Shown: in pieces, positions 42,301 through 54,300 of the stretch
Numbering within the stretch: position 1 is the first letter of the stretch
Layout: every line of letters starts with the position of its first letter
From: Certhia americana
Lineage: Eukaryota; Chordata; Aves; Passeriformes; Certhiidae
Direction: 5' to 3'
Length of the DNA stretch: 64,000 nt
Assembly: GCA_018697195.1 (NCBI GenBank)
Contig: CM031879.1
Coordinates: 42,271,378 to 42,335,377 of the forward strand
Notes under the pieces: model-generated
Told to the model about the DNA's origin: nothing
The model's input: the letters and a program-made list of their open reading frames with translations, nothing else
Databases searched by the model: none
Made by a program: the position numbers and the translations under genes

Positions 42301-45300
42301 AGATAATTTCTTTTTCTTACTGTATTAAGTGGCTGATCGTTGTTTTCAATTTTTTCCCTCTAGAAAGAAAATGATAACTTGAATATTTCTAAAACAGAGG
42401 TAGAGGTTTATCTGTCATATATGACTGGTGCACAGACCAAAAAGATATGGTTCAGTGTCCAAAATATTACCAAAAAGCCTGACCGTAGCACCATACTGTG
42501 CAAATTCAAAAGGGAAGGAACTGACAAGATTGACTTTTCCACAGTGAAAGTTTTTGTAAGTATAAGTCCGTTTTGTTGCAATTCATCAGTGTTTGAACGT
42601 CTATACGAATGTAGTAAAATGTATCAGTAATGCTGTCATGGTACTTGGTAGTGCAGTTTTCTTCCTCATACCTTCCTCATGCCTAGCTTAGGTACCACTG
42701 ACAGAACTGAGTTCATTTTCTGCCTGGTTACTGGGGTCGTGTCACAGGTAAGCTTTGCAGCCTGAGCTGATCTCGCTGCTGCTGAGCTCCAGAAGACCAG
42801 TAGCTTGTCAGACCTCTTATCTGCAGAACAGACATCATTGAAATAGCATCACTGTCTCCAGGAGAGCCCCTCATCTTAGATCTGTAGGCAATCTAATTCT
42901 CCAGTGTGGCCATGAGGACAGGTTTTGTGTTCTCCCAGTCACTTTTTCCTACTTAAGTAGGTAAGGATCTGTCTCAGGGATCACCACTGAGACAGAAGGC
43001 ATTTCTGGATGAAAAAGGGGGTGAAATTCAGTGTGTGCTGGGAAAGCTAAAATGCTTTGAGCATGTGGCACAAAGCCAGGCCCAAATAGAAGGATGTTAG
43101 CATGGATGTCAAAGCTGAATTGCAGCTTAAGATATTTGCTCCATGAATAAGATGAAGGTACAAATTCTTTTAAATGCTAAGATTACCATTTATGAAGGAG
43201 AAAAATTATGCTAGACTCTTATTGCAGGGTGTGGTGGGTATAAAACTGAAGTAAGTCTATTGACTTCAAGGCATATGGCTCATAGTAAAGATTAACAAAG
43301 CTATTCTTGATTTTTTATCACTTTTAGCTGATCCCCCATCTGTGGATCCTGCCGTCTGAGCCAGTTATGGCATGGAAAAGCCTTTCTGAGTTTGGTGTTG
43401 CATTTAAAAATCAGTGTTGCCCTGTTCTATCACATGCTCATCCTGCAAACTTCATACAAGTGACTGTCATAGAAAGGTCACCGCTTCACTAAAGCAAGTC
43501 AAACACAATAGTTATCGTGTAACTTTGCACTTCTAGTACCTTAAATTTTTTTTCCAGCATAAGAAAAATATAGAAGTAGCAAATCCTCACGTGTTTCTTT
43601 TAAACCTTATGAATAGATCATCATAGAAGAAGTAAGGCCACTGAAAAAAGGATAAGATGGGTATAAAAGCTAAGTTTGGCTCAAGAATAAATATATCTTT
43701 TGCCTTAGTCTTCCAGAAGAAAGAAGATATTGAGTGTGGGTTCAAAGACAGAATGATCAGTGTGCATGAAGGTGTCAGAGTAGAAAATGCCATTCTTGTG
43801 ACAGAAACAAGATTCAGATGGATCAAACGGCTCAAGACAGCAGGAACAGGATCATTCTCATCGTAGCACTGAGAGAGAACTGACACATGACACTATAGGC
43901 TTAGTAGGAAAGATTTTAAATAAAACTGCAGTCGGGGGACACACTGCATGACTGGAGAGCAGCTAATAAAAAACCAGTATTTTAAATTGGGAAAAATCTC
44001 AAACCCTAGGCAAATGGAGGCTTACTGATTTAATCCTAGCTGTATATATAACTTTATAATGTATTCTGAATTACTCATGAAAGACCTGGAGGTAAGTAGA
44101 AAATGGGATAATTATCAAATTCTTTTTAATGAAAGCAGGTAATGCTAGATATCTTTATTTCCTAAGATGAGCGATTTCCTCAACAACAAAAAAGTGATTG
44201 ATCACATGTACCTGGAAGTCATTCAGTAAAGTATTTAACATGGGGATTATGAGGGTGCCAGGGGTTAGAAAAAAACAGATGCTGTGTGTGGGGAGCTGAC
44301 TCTGGACAATGTTCATACAGATATTCTTTAATATCACCACTGACTTGAACACAAAAATAATGCATGCACTAATAACACTTGCTGATGACATAAAGCTCAG
44401 AGGCATTACCAGTCCAGAGAAGGTTTTATAATGTCATGCGGAAGAATGAAATTAATTTAGGAATAGGAATTGGATTAATTCAGGTGTACCTTATATAGTC
44501 TGTGATTCATAAGCAAGATAAAAGATAAGGAAAGAAACGAGGCCACTAGATAGGAAGGTTATGGTGAAGAATAAAGATAATTGAAATATGAGTAGAAAAT
44601 TGAGTGACTGCTTTGTCCCAGTTTTCAGTAAACAAGAATGAGTAACAGAAACTTCTACTTTAGGAAGTCTTCAGTTGGACATGACAGGTCTAGAAAAGTA
44701 GATGTATTAGTCACAGGATGGGTAATTTATTTAGCCACTAATGTATTTGAACCTTGGAAAAGGCTAAAGGGATCCTAGGAAGGCGCAGACCAAAAAACTT
44801 TGCATAGGAACTGTGAAAACATAGAAACATCAGAGGAAAAAGTAACATTTGATGAAGGAAATAGATCTGCTTTGTCTTCCATTCTTTGTAGCCCCTGATA
44901 TACAAAGGCTGTGTCCTTCCAGCCCTGTGGGGTTTTTTTGCTCACTTGTGTCTGTATAGCTGTGATGTGAGTATCCAGTTGGCAGTCGGCAGCTGCCCTG
45001 ACTGCTCACCTCCTGTGACAAGCCACTGATTGCAATCACCAGATTTCTGTCTTCCCTGCTGTAACCCAAAATAATTTCAACTCAACCCTTCTTTTCAATT
45101 ATCTCAAGCTCATTTCTATCCCTGGCACTTGGTGGTATTCTTTTTATGTGTCAGAACATATTTTTATGTCTAGCCTGTTTATAGTTTTAGCTACCCTTTA
45201 TTTATGTGCTTTTGCAGTCCTCTTTCAGATCCTCCTTTGTGAAATTTTTTCTGCCATAATTATCAGTGGTGAATGCCTCAGTTTGGCATTTGGCAGACTT

Positions 45301-48300
45301 CAGCCCTTTCATGTATCCCTAAGAATTAATGCCTGTCCTGCCTTTGACAAGCCCACTGTTGGGAGATGTTGTACATGTATTGTAACATGTTCAGGTACAT
45401 GTTGTACATGTATTATATGTTGTGTTTTTTCTTAACAGCCTTCAGGAACAACATCCTACTTAAAGAGGTTGAAACTTCCGCATAAAAATAGGGAAGAGGG
45501 CTGTAGGCCAGGTGCCCATGAAAAATTCTACTTCCCTCGTTCTTATTATGAGTCTTATCTTAGTTTTCTGCTCAGCAGAGTAGCACTGTGAGTGCAAACA
45601 CATGCTTTCCTTGTTTCAAAATGCCAGAATGTTTAGCAGTGACTGAGTGCATGAGCCACTTGGCCAGCTGGAGGCCAGATCTTGCCTTTCATTAGAGGTC
45701 TCTAGTTTGCAGCAAGAGCGTGACAAAATTTGGTGGTACATAAGGACCTCCAGATTTTTTCATCATTGCTCTGTTACCCTGCTTAAAAATCAAATACAGT
45801 AAAAAGTAAGTTACTGTTGGTTCATAGGCATTTTGCTGAACTTCTTCTACTATCTTCACAATAATCTACCTTTGTCCTTATGTGCCTTAAATATGTATTT
45901 TTTTTTTAATCTGTTAATTGTCATTTTAAGCACTGGTATGATGTCTGTCCGCTATTAACACAGCCATTGCTTTTCTTCAGGTCAAGTTAGGAAATTTTGA
46001 GCATGAAGTCAAACCAACATCATCACACATATATTTGTATGTTCTTATTTTGCTACCTATCGTGGTGGGTGTCATTATAGGTAAGTGCAATAATGTATTA
46101 TCAACTTTTGCTTTGCTGAAGGGTATGATCATGACACAAAAACTGTGCATACTCACATGTCTGGAACTGTCACAAACAGTTTGGTGCTTTTACCCTGTTC
46201 CAAATAAGAGTGGACAAAGTTAACTCTGTTCTGGTGGTGAAGTCCGAATTGTCAGACTGCAGCACGTCACAAACATGTTGCAAGACAGTATTTCTGTCTG
46301 TTCTGCTGGGATTACTCAGGTTCACTTCATGAAGCAAGCCATAGAACTGACATCCTTGTGTCACAACTTGGTCCCTTCCAGCTGTCAGAGCTCGGCTACC
46401 CTCCTGTCCCTGGGGCAGATGTTCCCTAACAAACTGCTTGTCCTTTGGCAGTGTTTGTGGTGTTTCTGCTCAGTCTCATTTGGTTCATTGATGAATTTGT
46501 GGGTCATTACTAAACTGAGGGAGGTACATAGTTATCCCCTTCTCTTATTGGTGGTCCCTTTTTTTTTTTTTTCCTGAGTGTTTTTACCTGGTTATATTTG
46601 ATAAATTTTTGTTTATTTTAATAAGTGTAGGGGTTTGTTCATTTTGTTGGTTCCTTTTTTTTAAAGTTCATTTTAAAAAGGAACCATATATCATGCCTTT
46701 ATTCTCTCTTAATAAGCTTTAGAAAAGCTAACAATTTGTAAGTAGATTTTCTGTTCAAAACAACTGTTTTTTCTGTTTAATCAGGGCTACCTTAAGTAGG
46801 TTGCTATTAGTAGAAGTGGTTGTTAAAGTCTGTGTCTCACTGTGCAGGCTGTATATAGCAGGGTGTGCTGCACTTTCAAATAAAGTTGGATTGACAATTC
46901 CAGACCTTATTCCTGTTAAAAGGAATAATTTTTGCTAAACATTGGGGTATAGATCCAGATAACTAGGGCTCATGAGTACTAGCACAGGGACAACAGTAAA
47001 ACATTAATTGTGTAAATGTACATTAATCTTTTTGTTTCTTGATAATAAAATGTCTTGTATAAGAATTTTCTGTTCTGTGATTTCTGTACTCAGAGTCTGT
47101 TTTTCTTCCTTTTTAGCGGCATTCATAGTTACTAGATACAAATCCAAAGAGTTAACTCGTAAACAGAGCCAACAACTTGAACTGCTGGAATATGAGATTC
47201 GTAAGGAAATACGAGAGGGTAGGTCTACAGCACATATTCTGAACTGAAGCTGTCAAGAAGCTCACATTATATAAACATTTTCATTTTGGAGCTGTTAGAA
47301 TATTTTTGTGTTGTATCAGAGTTCCTGTTTAATATTTTATGCACTGCAGTAGCACAGAGCACTGAGCTAATAGGATTGCATGTGGTATTTCCTTCAACAA
47401 AAAAGTAGATTGCTGCTTTCCAGCTCATAAGAGCTTCAGCTATAAAAACAACTCCTCTTCCCTGAAAACTTTTTTTAAGGAGTGTCTACTGGAGCCAAGT
47501 TATAATTGTGAAGCTGATTATGTGTCAACTAAACTAACTCTCTGGGTGGGGATTGGGGGGTGCTTTTTCAGGATTTGCTGAACTGCAGATGGATGAATTA
47601 GATGTGGTGGATAGTTTTGGAACGGTTCCTTTCCTTGACTACAAACACTTCGCTCTTAGAACTTTCTTTCCAGAGGTAAATATTTACAAGTCTTTCAGTT
47701 GTCAGCCCTGACTAATAGTAAAAAATTGAGGAAGGTCAGGATCAAATAACTAAAGAAAATACTACACAAAAATTGCACTTTGTTCTCACAAGAAACTTCC
47801 GTTAAATTAAGAATTACCAAAGACTATTTAAAGCTGTATATCTCTGTATTTAGCCAAGACTTTAAGCTGTAGATAAAACAACATTCTTGAATTTTCAAGG
47901 GTTGTGTGTGTATCCATTTCTTTTTGTTCAGCCTCACTGAGTTGCTTGCCTTTCAGGCCATCTTAACTAAGCTATAATTTATCCATTGTTTTGGTTTTTT
48001 TTGTTTCCATCCTTTCACTTCCAATGCTATAGCTAATTAAAGTAGCAGTCAGGCTAGCTGACGTGCTAGCTAACATCATGACACTTCCTAATTAGACTTG
48101 TGGGATGAAAAAATGGCTCTAAGATGGTGCTGACTTTCTACACTAAGGTGCTGACAGAAATGGTGAGATGTTGGTTCAAAGGGCTGCAGCTCAAATGCTT
48201 AGGAATGACATAAGTACTTAAGTGTTTTCCTGTTTAGAGGCAGATATTTTCAGTGTTCGTTGAAGCATGAAGTTTGTGCCACTGCATCAGATGACCAAAG

Positions 48301-51300
48301 AGGTGTTCTCTTGAATTTATTACTTCTCTTACTAATTTTTTTTGCATGTGTGTCACATTATGATGCTGATGAGTCCCTTTGCCACAGCTTTCAATATTAT
48401 ATCATGATGTTAACCAGTGCTTATGAGCATTTATCCAATTGGCAGAAGCTGTGATCTTAGCTAATGGTGTTTTCCTGTATGACTGACACCAGTAAGTAGA
48501 AACTTGGTTAGTTAAGGGCATAATTGGTATGGATGTGAATTATCTACCAGGCTTCATGTATTGTCACTGCTTTGGCCAAGTCTTGCACTCTTGTCTGCAC
48601 ACTGCTTCACTTTATTGCTGTTTGTGATCCTAGTAAAAGCTCATTGTGATAACGTTAATTACAAGTGCTAGTGCAGAATCAGGGCTTTTGGTTTTTGTAC
48701 AACACCAAATACCAGACACTAAGGCAGAATAATATTTAGCTATTACATATGCAAAATCCTTGTATACTTGGAGTCCAGTTTTCACACCAAAGGACACTGG
48801 GAATATCTCTGCTGGTACTACTGTTAGGCCCCCAGCCTAATTTTTAGAGGATCACCAGGTGGGTTGAAGAAAGAGGAAAGGAAACTTTACTTCATGCATC
48901 TCTTTCTGCTTGTTTTTTTGCCAGGCATATTAGCATTAAAATAGCAGTTTATTCCTAAGAATATACCTTTTCCTATACTTTCCCTTGTCAAAACAGTAAT
49001 AGTTTGTAGAGGCTGACTCATTGGAAATGCTGTGCTCTATGCAAATAAAAAGTTAAGGAAAAAGGCATAAAGCTTTCCACTCTACTGCATTCTGTGAAGT
49101 AAAAATGGGAAGGGTTCCTGTTTTGCCTTGGTGAGTCGCATGCCACTGCACATCCTGGAAATTATTTCAGTTGGATTTTGTCTCAGTTTGAAATACTTAT
49201 CCCACAAAGGTACACTTGCTACTGTTAGCTCTACAAACAGACAGTGTCAGGCAAGTTACTTAACATGTTGTATGCCAATTTTTTCTGCTGAGTACTTATT
49301 GTTTACATTGCAGGAGTGTCCAAACATGCCCTTGCTATATGAATGTGGCAGAAAAGCAGTGCTCCACTGAACAAATATTATAGATGAACAGAAAAGCCAG
49401 TGGGGTATATATTGCAACTGAGTGTCCGAAGGGTTGACAGAAGGGTCAAAGTGACGAGCCACTGCTTCCTTCACTAACCGCATGTGTTTGAATGATGTCC
49501 ATATTGCACTCTTTGTGCCCTCCAGTGTGATTGATGGGCTTTGTCTCATCTAATCTAAGCTGTTTAAGCATGGAAATTGAAGCTGTTCACTGAGCACCTT
49601 CTCTAGTCAGTGCAGAGATGGACAGTTCAGGAAAGCGATTCATCCCATTTGTCTGAGGCATCTCCCTTGGGATGCTTATAGAGGGACTACCACACCTCAA
49701 ATTAAGAGTGATGGACCCCATCATTATTTTGAGAGTCTTGCTTGCCTCTGCTTCAATTTTCTATATTTAATCTGATTTAATAGCTTTTTATGCTTGTAGG
49801 TGTTAAATGGATATTATATCTATACTTAAAATATTCTTGATTCTTTGTTTGTTGAATTTGTCTTATTATTTCTATTTTCCCTCAATTTCACATGTTGTTT
49901 GGTTTAATGCTCCAATGCTTTTTCCCTTTTTTGTTCACAAACATTTTTAACCTTTAACACAGTTNNNNNNNNNNNNNNNNNNNNNNNNNNNNNNNNNNNN
50001 NNNNNNNNNNNNNNNNNNNNNNNNNNNNNNNNNNNNNNNNNNNNNNNNNNNNNNNNNNNNNNNNNNNNNNNNNNNNNNNNNNNNNNNNNNNNNNNNNNNN
50101 NNNNNNNNNNNNNNNNNNNNNNNNNNNNNNNNNNNNNNNNNNNNNNNNNNNNNNNNNNNNNNNNNNNNNNNNNNNNNNNNNNNNNNNNNNNNNNNNNNNN
50201 NNNNNNNNNNNNNNNNNNNNNNNNNNNNNNNNNNNNNNNNNNNNNNNNNNNNNNNNNNNNNNNNNNNNNNNNNNNNNNNNNNNNNNNNNNNNNNNNNNNN
50301 NNNNNNNNNNNNNNNNNNNNNNNNNNNNNNNNNNNNNNNNNNNNNNNNNNNNNNNNNNNNNNNNCTTTTTCCCTTTTTTGTTCACAAACATTTTTAACCT
50401 TTAACACAGTTCTGGTTCTTTCACTCTGCACGCGCGCGCGCGTGTGTGTGTGTGTGTATGTGTGTGTGTGTGTGTGCATCTTTTATTGGTAGTTGGTGTT
50501 AGGGTTGCTAAAGAAGTTCTGGAGAAATGGGAATAGCCAGTGGAGGAAGAGGAAGAAGAGTTTGGTAGGGTAGAATAAAACAGGAGGCATGAGGAAAGGG
50601 AGAGATGAACAATCAGGTATGTAGATGAAAAATTAGATGTGAGATGCCAGTGTGTGCTCACAGCTCAAAGTCAGTCATACTCTGGACTGCATCAAAAAGA
50701 AGCGTGGCCAGCAGGCTGACGAAGGTGATTCTTCCTCTCTGCCCCTGGGAGACCCCACCTGGAGCACTACATCCAGCTCTGAGGTTCCCCAGCACAGAAA
50801 GGACATGGACTTGCTAGAGCAGGTCCAAAGGAGGGTGATGAAAATGCTCAGAAGGTTGGGACACTTCTTCTATGAAGAGTGTCTGAACCAACTGTGATTG
50901 TTCAGCCTTCAGAAAGGAAGGCAGCCTTTCATATAAAATGGGATTTATAAGAAAGATGGAGACAGACTTTTTACCAGGGCCTATAGTGACAGAACAAGGG
51001 TTAAAGGTTTTAAACTGAAAGAGGATAAATTTTAAATTGGACATAAGGAAGAAATGTCTTACAATGAGGATGATGAGACCCTGGAGCAGGTTGTCCAGAG
51101 CATTTGTAGGTGCCCCATCCCTGAAAATGTTCAGTGCTAGATTGGATGGGGATTTAAGTAACTTGGTCCAGTAGAAGACCCTACCCATGGCAGTGGGGTT
51201 GGAACTAGATGATCATTAAGGTCCCTTAAACCATTCTGTGATTCTGTAAGGAAACCAGGGGCTGCCATGACAGATAAATCAGATGACAGTAAATAATGTA

Positions 51301-54300
51301 GATCTGTTGCTCAAGAGGCGTTGACAAGTTTGCGAACTGGGGGCTTCCTTTTGTGTGAGAGATTTTGCTAGGCCTGGATATGTGATGGCACCTGTGCCTT
51401 AGTGGAGACTGCCAGCATGGACCTCCTGGAGAGTTCATTAGTGAATATTCATGGAGTGCCTTGAAATGAATGGAAGCAGATGAGCTCAAGTGTCACTTGG
51501 TTAACAGCAGCCCTGCATACCAAAGGCTGTCGATCAGGAAGGATGCAGCCTGCAGCACCCCTTGCACACCAGCACGTTTACAGATGACAGTGAGACACAG
51601 CTCTTCCTGGGGAGCTTTGGTTGACTACTGTGCTAGTGCAGCTCAGCAGTATCGAGTAACACACACAGCACATTGAAGACCAGGTCCACTTTTGAGTGAG
51701 CTTTGGCAGCACCTTTGCAGAAGTTACTGCGTGGAGTTTTTATATTGTATCTGCTGGAAGTCAGCATTTCCATTGTGTTGTTTTAAGTAGTATCAGGAAC
51801 ATGCTTGGTGAGTTAAATGTACATGTGTTAAAAATTTTTGGTGTACTTTTGAATGATAAATATCCCTTTATATTTTAGTCAGGAGGCTTTGCATCCATCT
51901 TCAGTGAAGAAATGCCACAGGTAAGCTGATGTAGTGTGATATGCCTTAATGAATTTTTATTTTTCTAAAGTGATTGTATTCCTTCTCTCAGTGTTGTCCT
52001 AGAACACATCAGCTTGCATTTTCAGTATGTTCCCTTTCCTCCATGAGGAGAGTTACATTTATATGTAAAAGCAGTTTGAAGTGTAAGACGCTGTTATCCA
52101 ATGTGTATTTGACTTACTTAAATAAAAGAGTATCTCATTGTGGGAAATGATGGGCAGACTTAACTATTGGCATGGCTTTGTGTATAGGGCAGAAAATGTA
52201 TGCTCTGCATGTGTATATTCTGTGTTGTACACAAATACAAATGCATTTTTGGTAAAATCCCGAGACCCTTAAAATAAATGAAAAGTTCCCACTGATTTGA
52301 ATGAGGCCAGGGTCATATCATATCCCATATGTTTCTTTCCATTTTTTCTGGGCATTAAGATTCCATCATAGCCAAACTACAGTTTGCTTATTTTTGTTTA
52401 ACTATTCCAGAGCAGAGACCAAACGAGCAAGGATGAAAGCTTCAACATGTTGCATGCTTTAATTTGTAACAAGAACTTTCTTGTTACTCTCATTCACACC
52501 CTTGAAAAGCAGAAAAATTTCTCTGTGAAAGACAGGTATAGTATGATTATGCTTATCATCTTCAAGAAAAAGAATTATCAGGAAAAACCAACATGGGTTG
52601 TAGCACACAAACGTACTTTCTACTTTTCGCAAAACAAGCTTGCTGTACTCTGGAGCATTTTTCCTGCTCCATCTGCACACACTGAGGAAGAAAAAACATT
52701 GCCATTAAAACAAGCAATTAAAGAGAAATTGGAATGTTTATACATATAAACAAAGAGGCAAAGGAGCAGGAAAGCTCAGTTCAAAACTGTAAACACTTCC
52801 TGCAGTTAGATCAACAGTTCTACAGTTTAGAAATGTTCTGTCACTGAAGCAGGTGTTGTTCTGCAAAATTAAATTTAGAGACACACATTCTGTGTTTAAA
52901 AAATAATCACAAGAGCAGATGGACTTGCATTTTTTATATTTTTCTAGAGAACAGTGGACATTTTGTGTGCCTGAGGAGGGAGAACTTAGGATATGAACTG
53001 CACTAAAGTGTGTTTCATTTATTAAAGATGACTGGAAAGAGAAATTCCAGAATTATAGCATAATTTTTTTCCCCCCACAGGTGCTTGTTTGCATCCTTCT
53101 TGACTATTGCATTACAAACTAAGCTAGTTTATCTGACCCATATTTTGGAAGTATTGACAAGGGACTTGATGGAGCAATCAAGCAATGTACAGCCTAAGCT
53201 CCTGCTCAGACGAACCGAATCTGTGGTAGAAAAATTGCTGACAAACTGGATGTCTGTCTGCCTTTCGGGATTTCTCCGGGTATGTGTACATCTTTTCACT
53301 ACATAAGATATGCATAGAATTTCTTTAATTTATTTTTTCCATAGGAGCTGGTAGAGGGATCAGTTTAAAGCATTCAATCTAGCATTTAACATTATGCGTG
53401 TGCGCTCTTCTAGTTTAGGTGACTTGGCTGGCAGTCATCAGTGGAATGCAGGAAAAGAGCACATCTCCAAACGATGATTGTGTCATGTATTTGGCCAAGA
53501 TTTGGGTAATTTTGTAACTCCAGCATATACTTTTATCATACCAGACATTTCAATATTCCCAGTGAGATGTATTGTGATCATATTAAAAGGCTGATACACT
53601 TGTTAAAATGCAGCTGTACCCATCTACGGAAGTTGTTGGAAAGCTGCCAAGTAATGGAGATTTAAGAAATACCATCCTTTGGAAAACTAAACGTCTTTCC
53701 AAGCATTTCAACCTTCAAGTAGTATTGCAGATTTCAAAACCTAAATTACTTCAAATGAAAACAAAATAAACATTTTGTTTCATTTTAATCTTTGTTTTAG
53801 TGACTTGATAGCACTTTTTTCTTGGTTTCAGTGCTTAGTTACTCTTCCTGTCTCTCTTATCAATGTGATGCTATCACACTGTTGGTATCACTCTCATCAG
53901 TGCTTGCATTAATATAGCAGCAGAATTGTTTGAGGCTCAGCGGCTCACAGTGGTTTCCTGGAACTGAGAGTGCCAAGGAACTGTCAGAGATATGTTCTCA
54001 ATACACCAGACATTTTTGCAGAGCTGTACTAGTGAGATGCCTTAGCCGGGCTGCAAGAATGGTGTCATGTGGAAATGGAGATACATCCTTCCTCTCTCAG
54101 GAGCTGTCCTGAGCCCTGGGGTATAGGCAGGAGAGGAAATCCCCAGTTTCATTTCCTCTTTCGTTGATACATCAGGGTAACTCCCACCAGGTTGCTCTCT
54201 AGACATTTTTCAGAGACAAAAAGGGGAGACACAATTCAAAAGGAAACTAGTTGTTAGCTTGTTTCCTCAGAAGACTGAAAATGGGAGAAATAGCTGAAGT

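Larger units (their letters stand above)
42556..45980 (+). other. PLXNC1: PLXNC1 intron 14 (3.4 kb)
   Basis: gtaagt to cttcag, directly before the membrane-span exon. Holds old LINE remnants (about 43.64-44.74 kb) and a 16-nt direct repeat near 45.4 kb. Confidence 0.83.
47676..51878 (+). other. PLXNC1: PLXNC1 intron 17 (about 4.2 kb including gap)
   Basis: gtaaat to tttag. Contains the 400-N gap, its flanking duplication, a long alternating pyrimidine-purine tract and a CR1 3' end. True length is probably about 450 nt shorter if the gap is false. Confidence 0.85.

Noticed and set aside
42379..42630. 83-codon + frame as a separate small gene
   Set aside because: It is PLXNC1 exon 14 running into intron 14.
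49904..50479. Minus-strand frames of 145 and 191 codons in intron 17
   Set aside because: Mostly unknown residues from the gap plus translated microsatellite.
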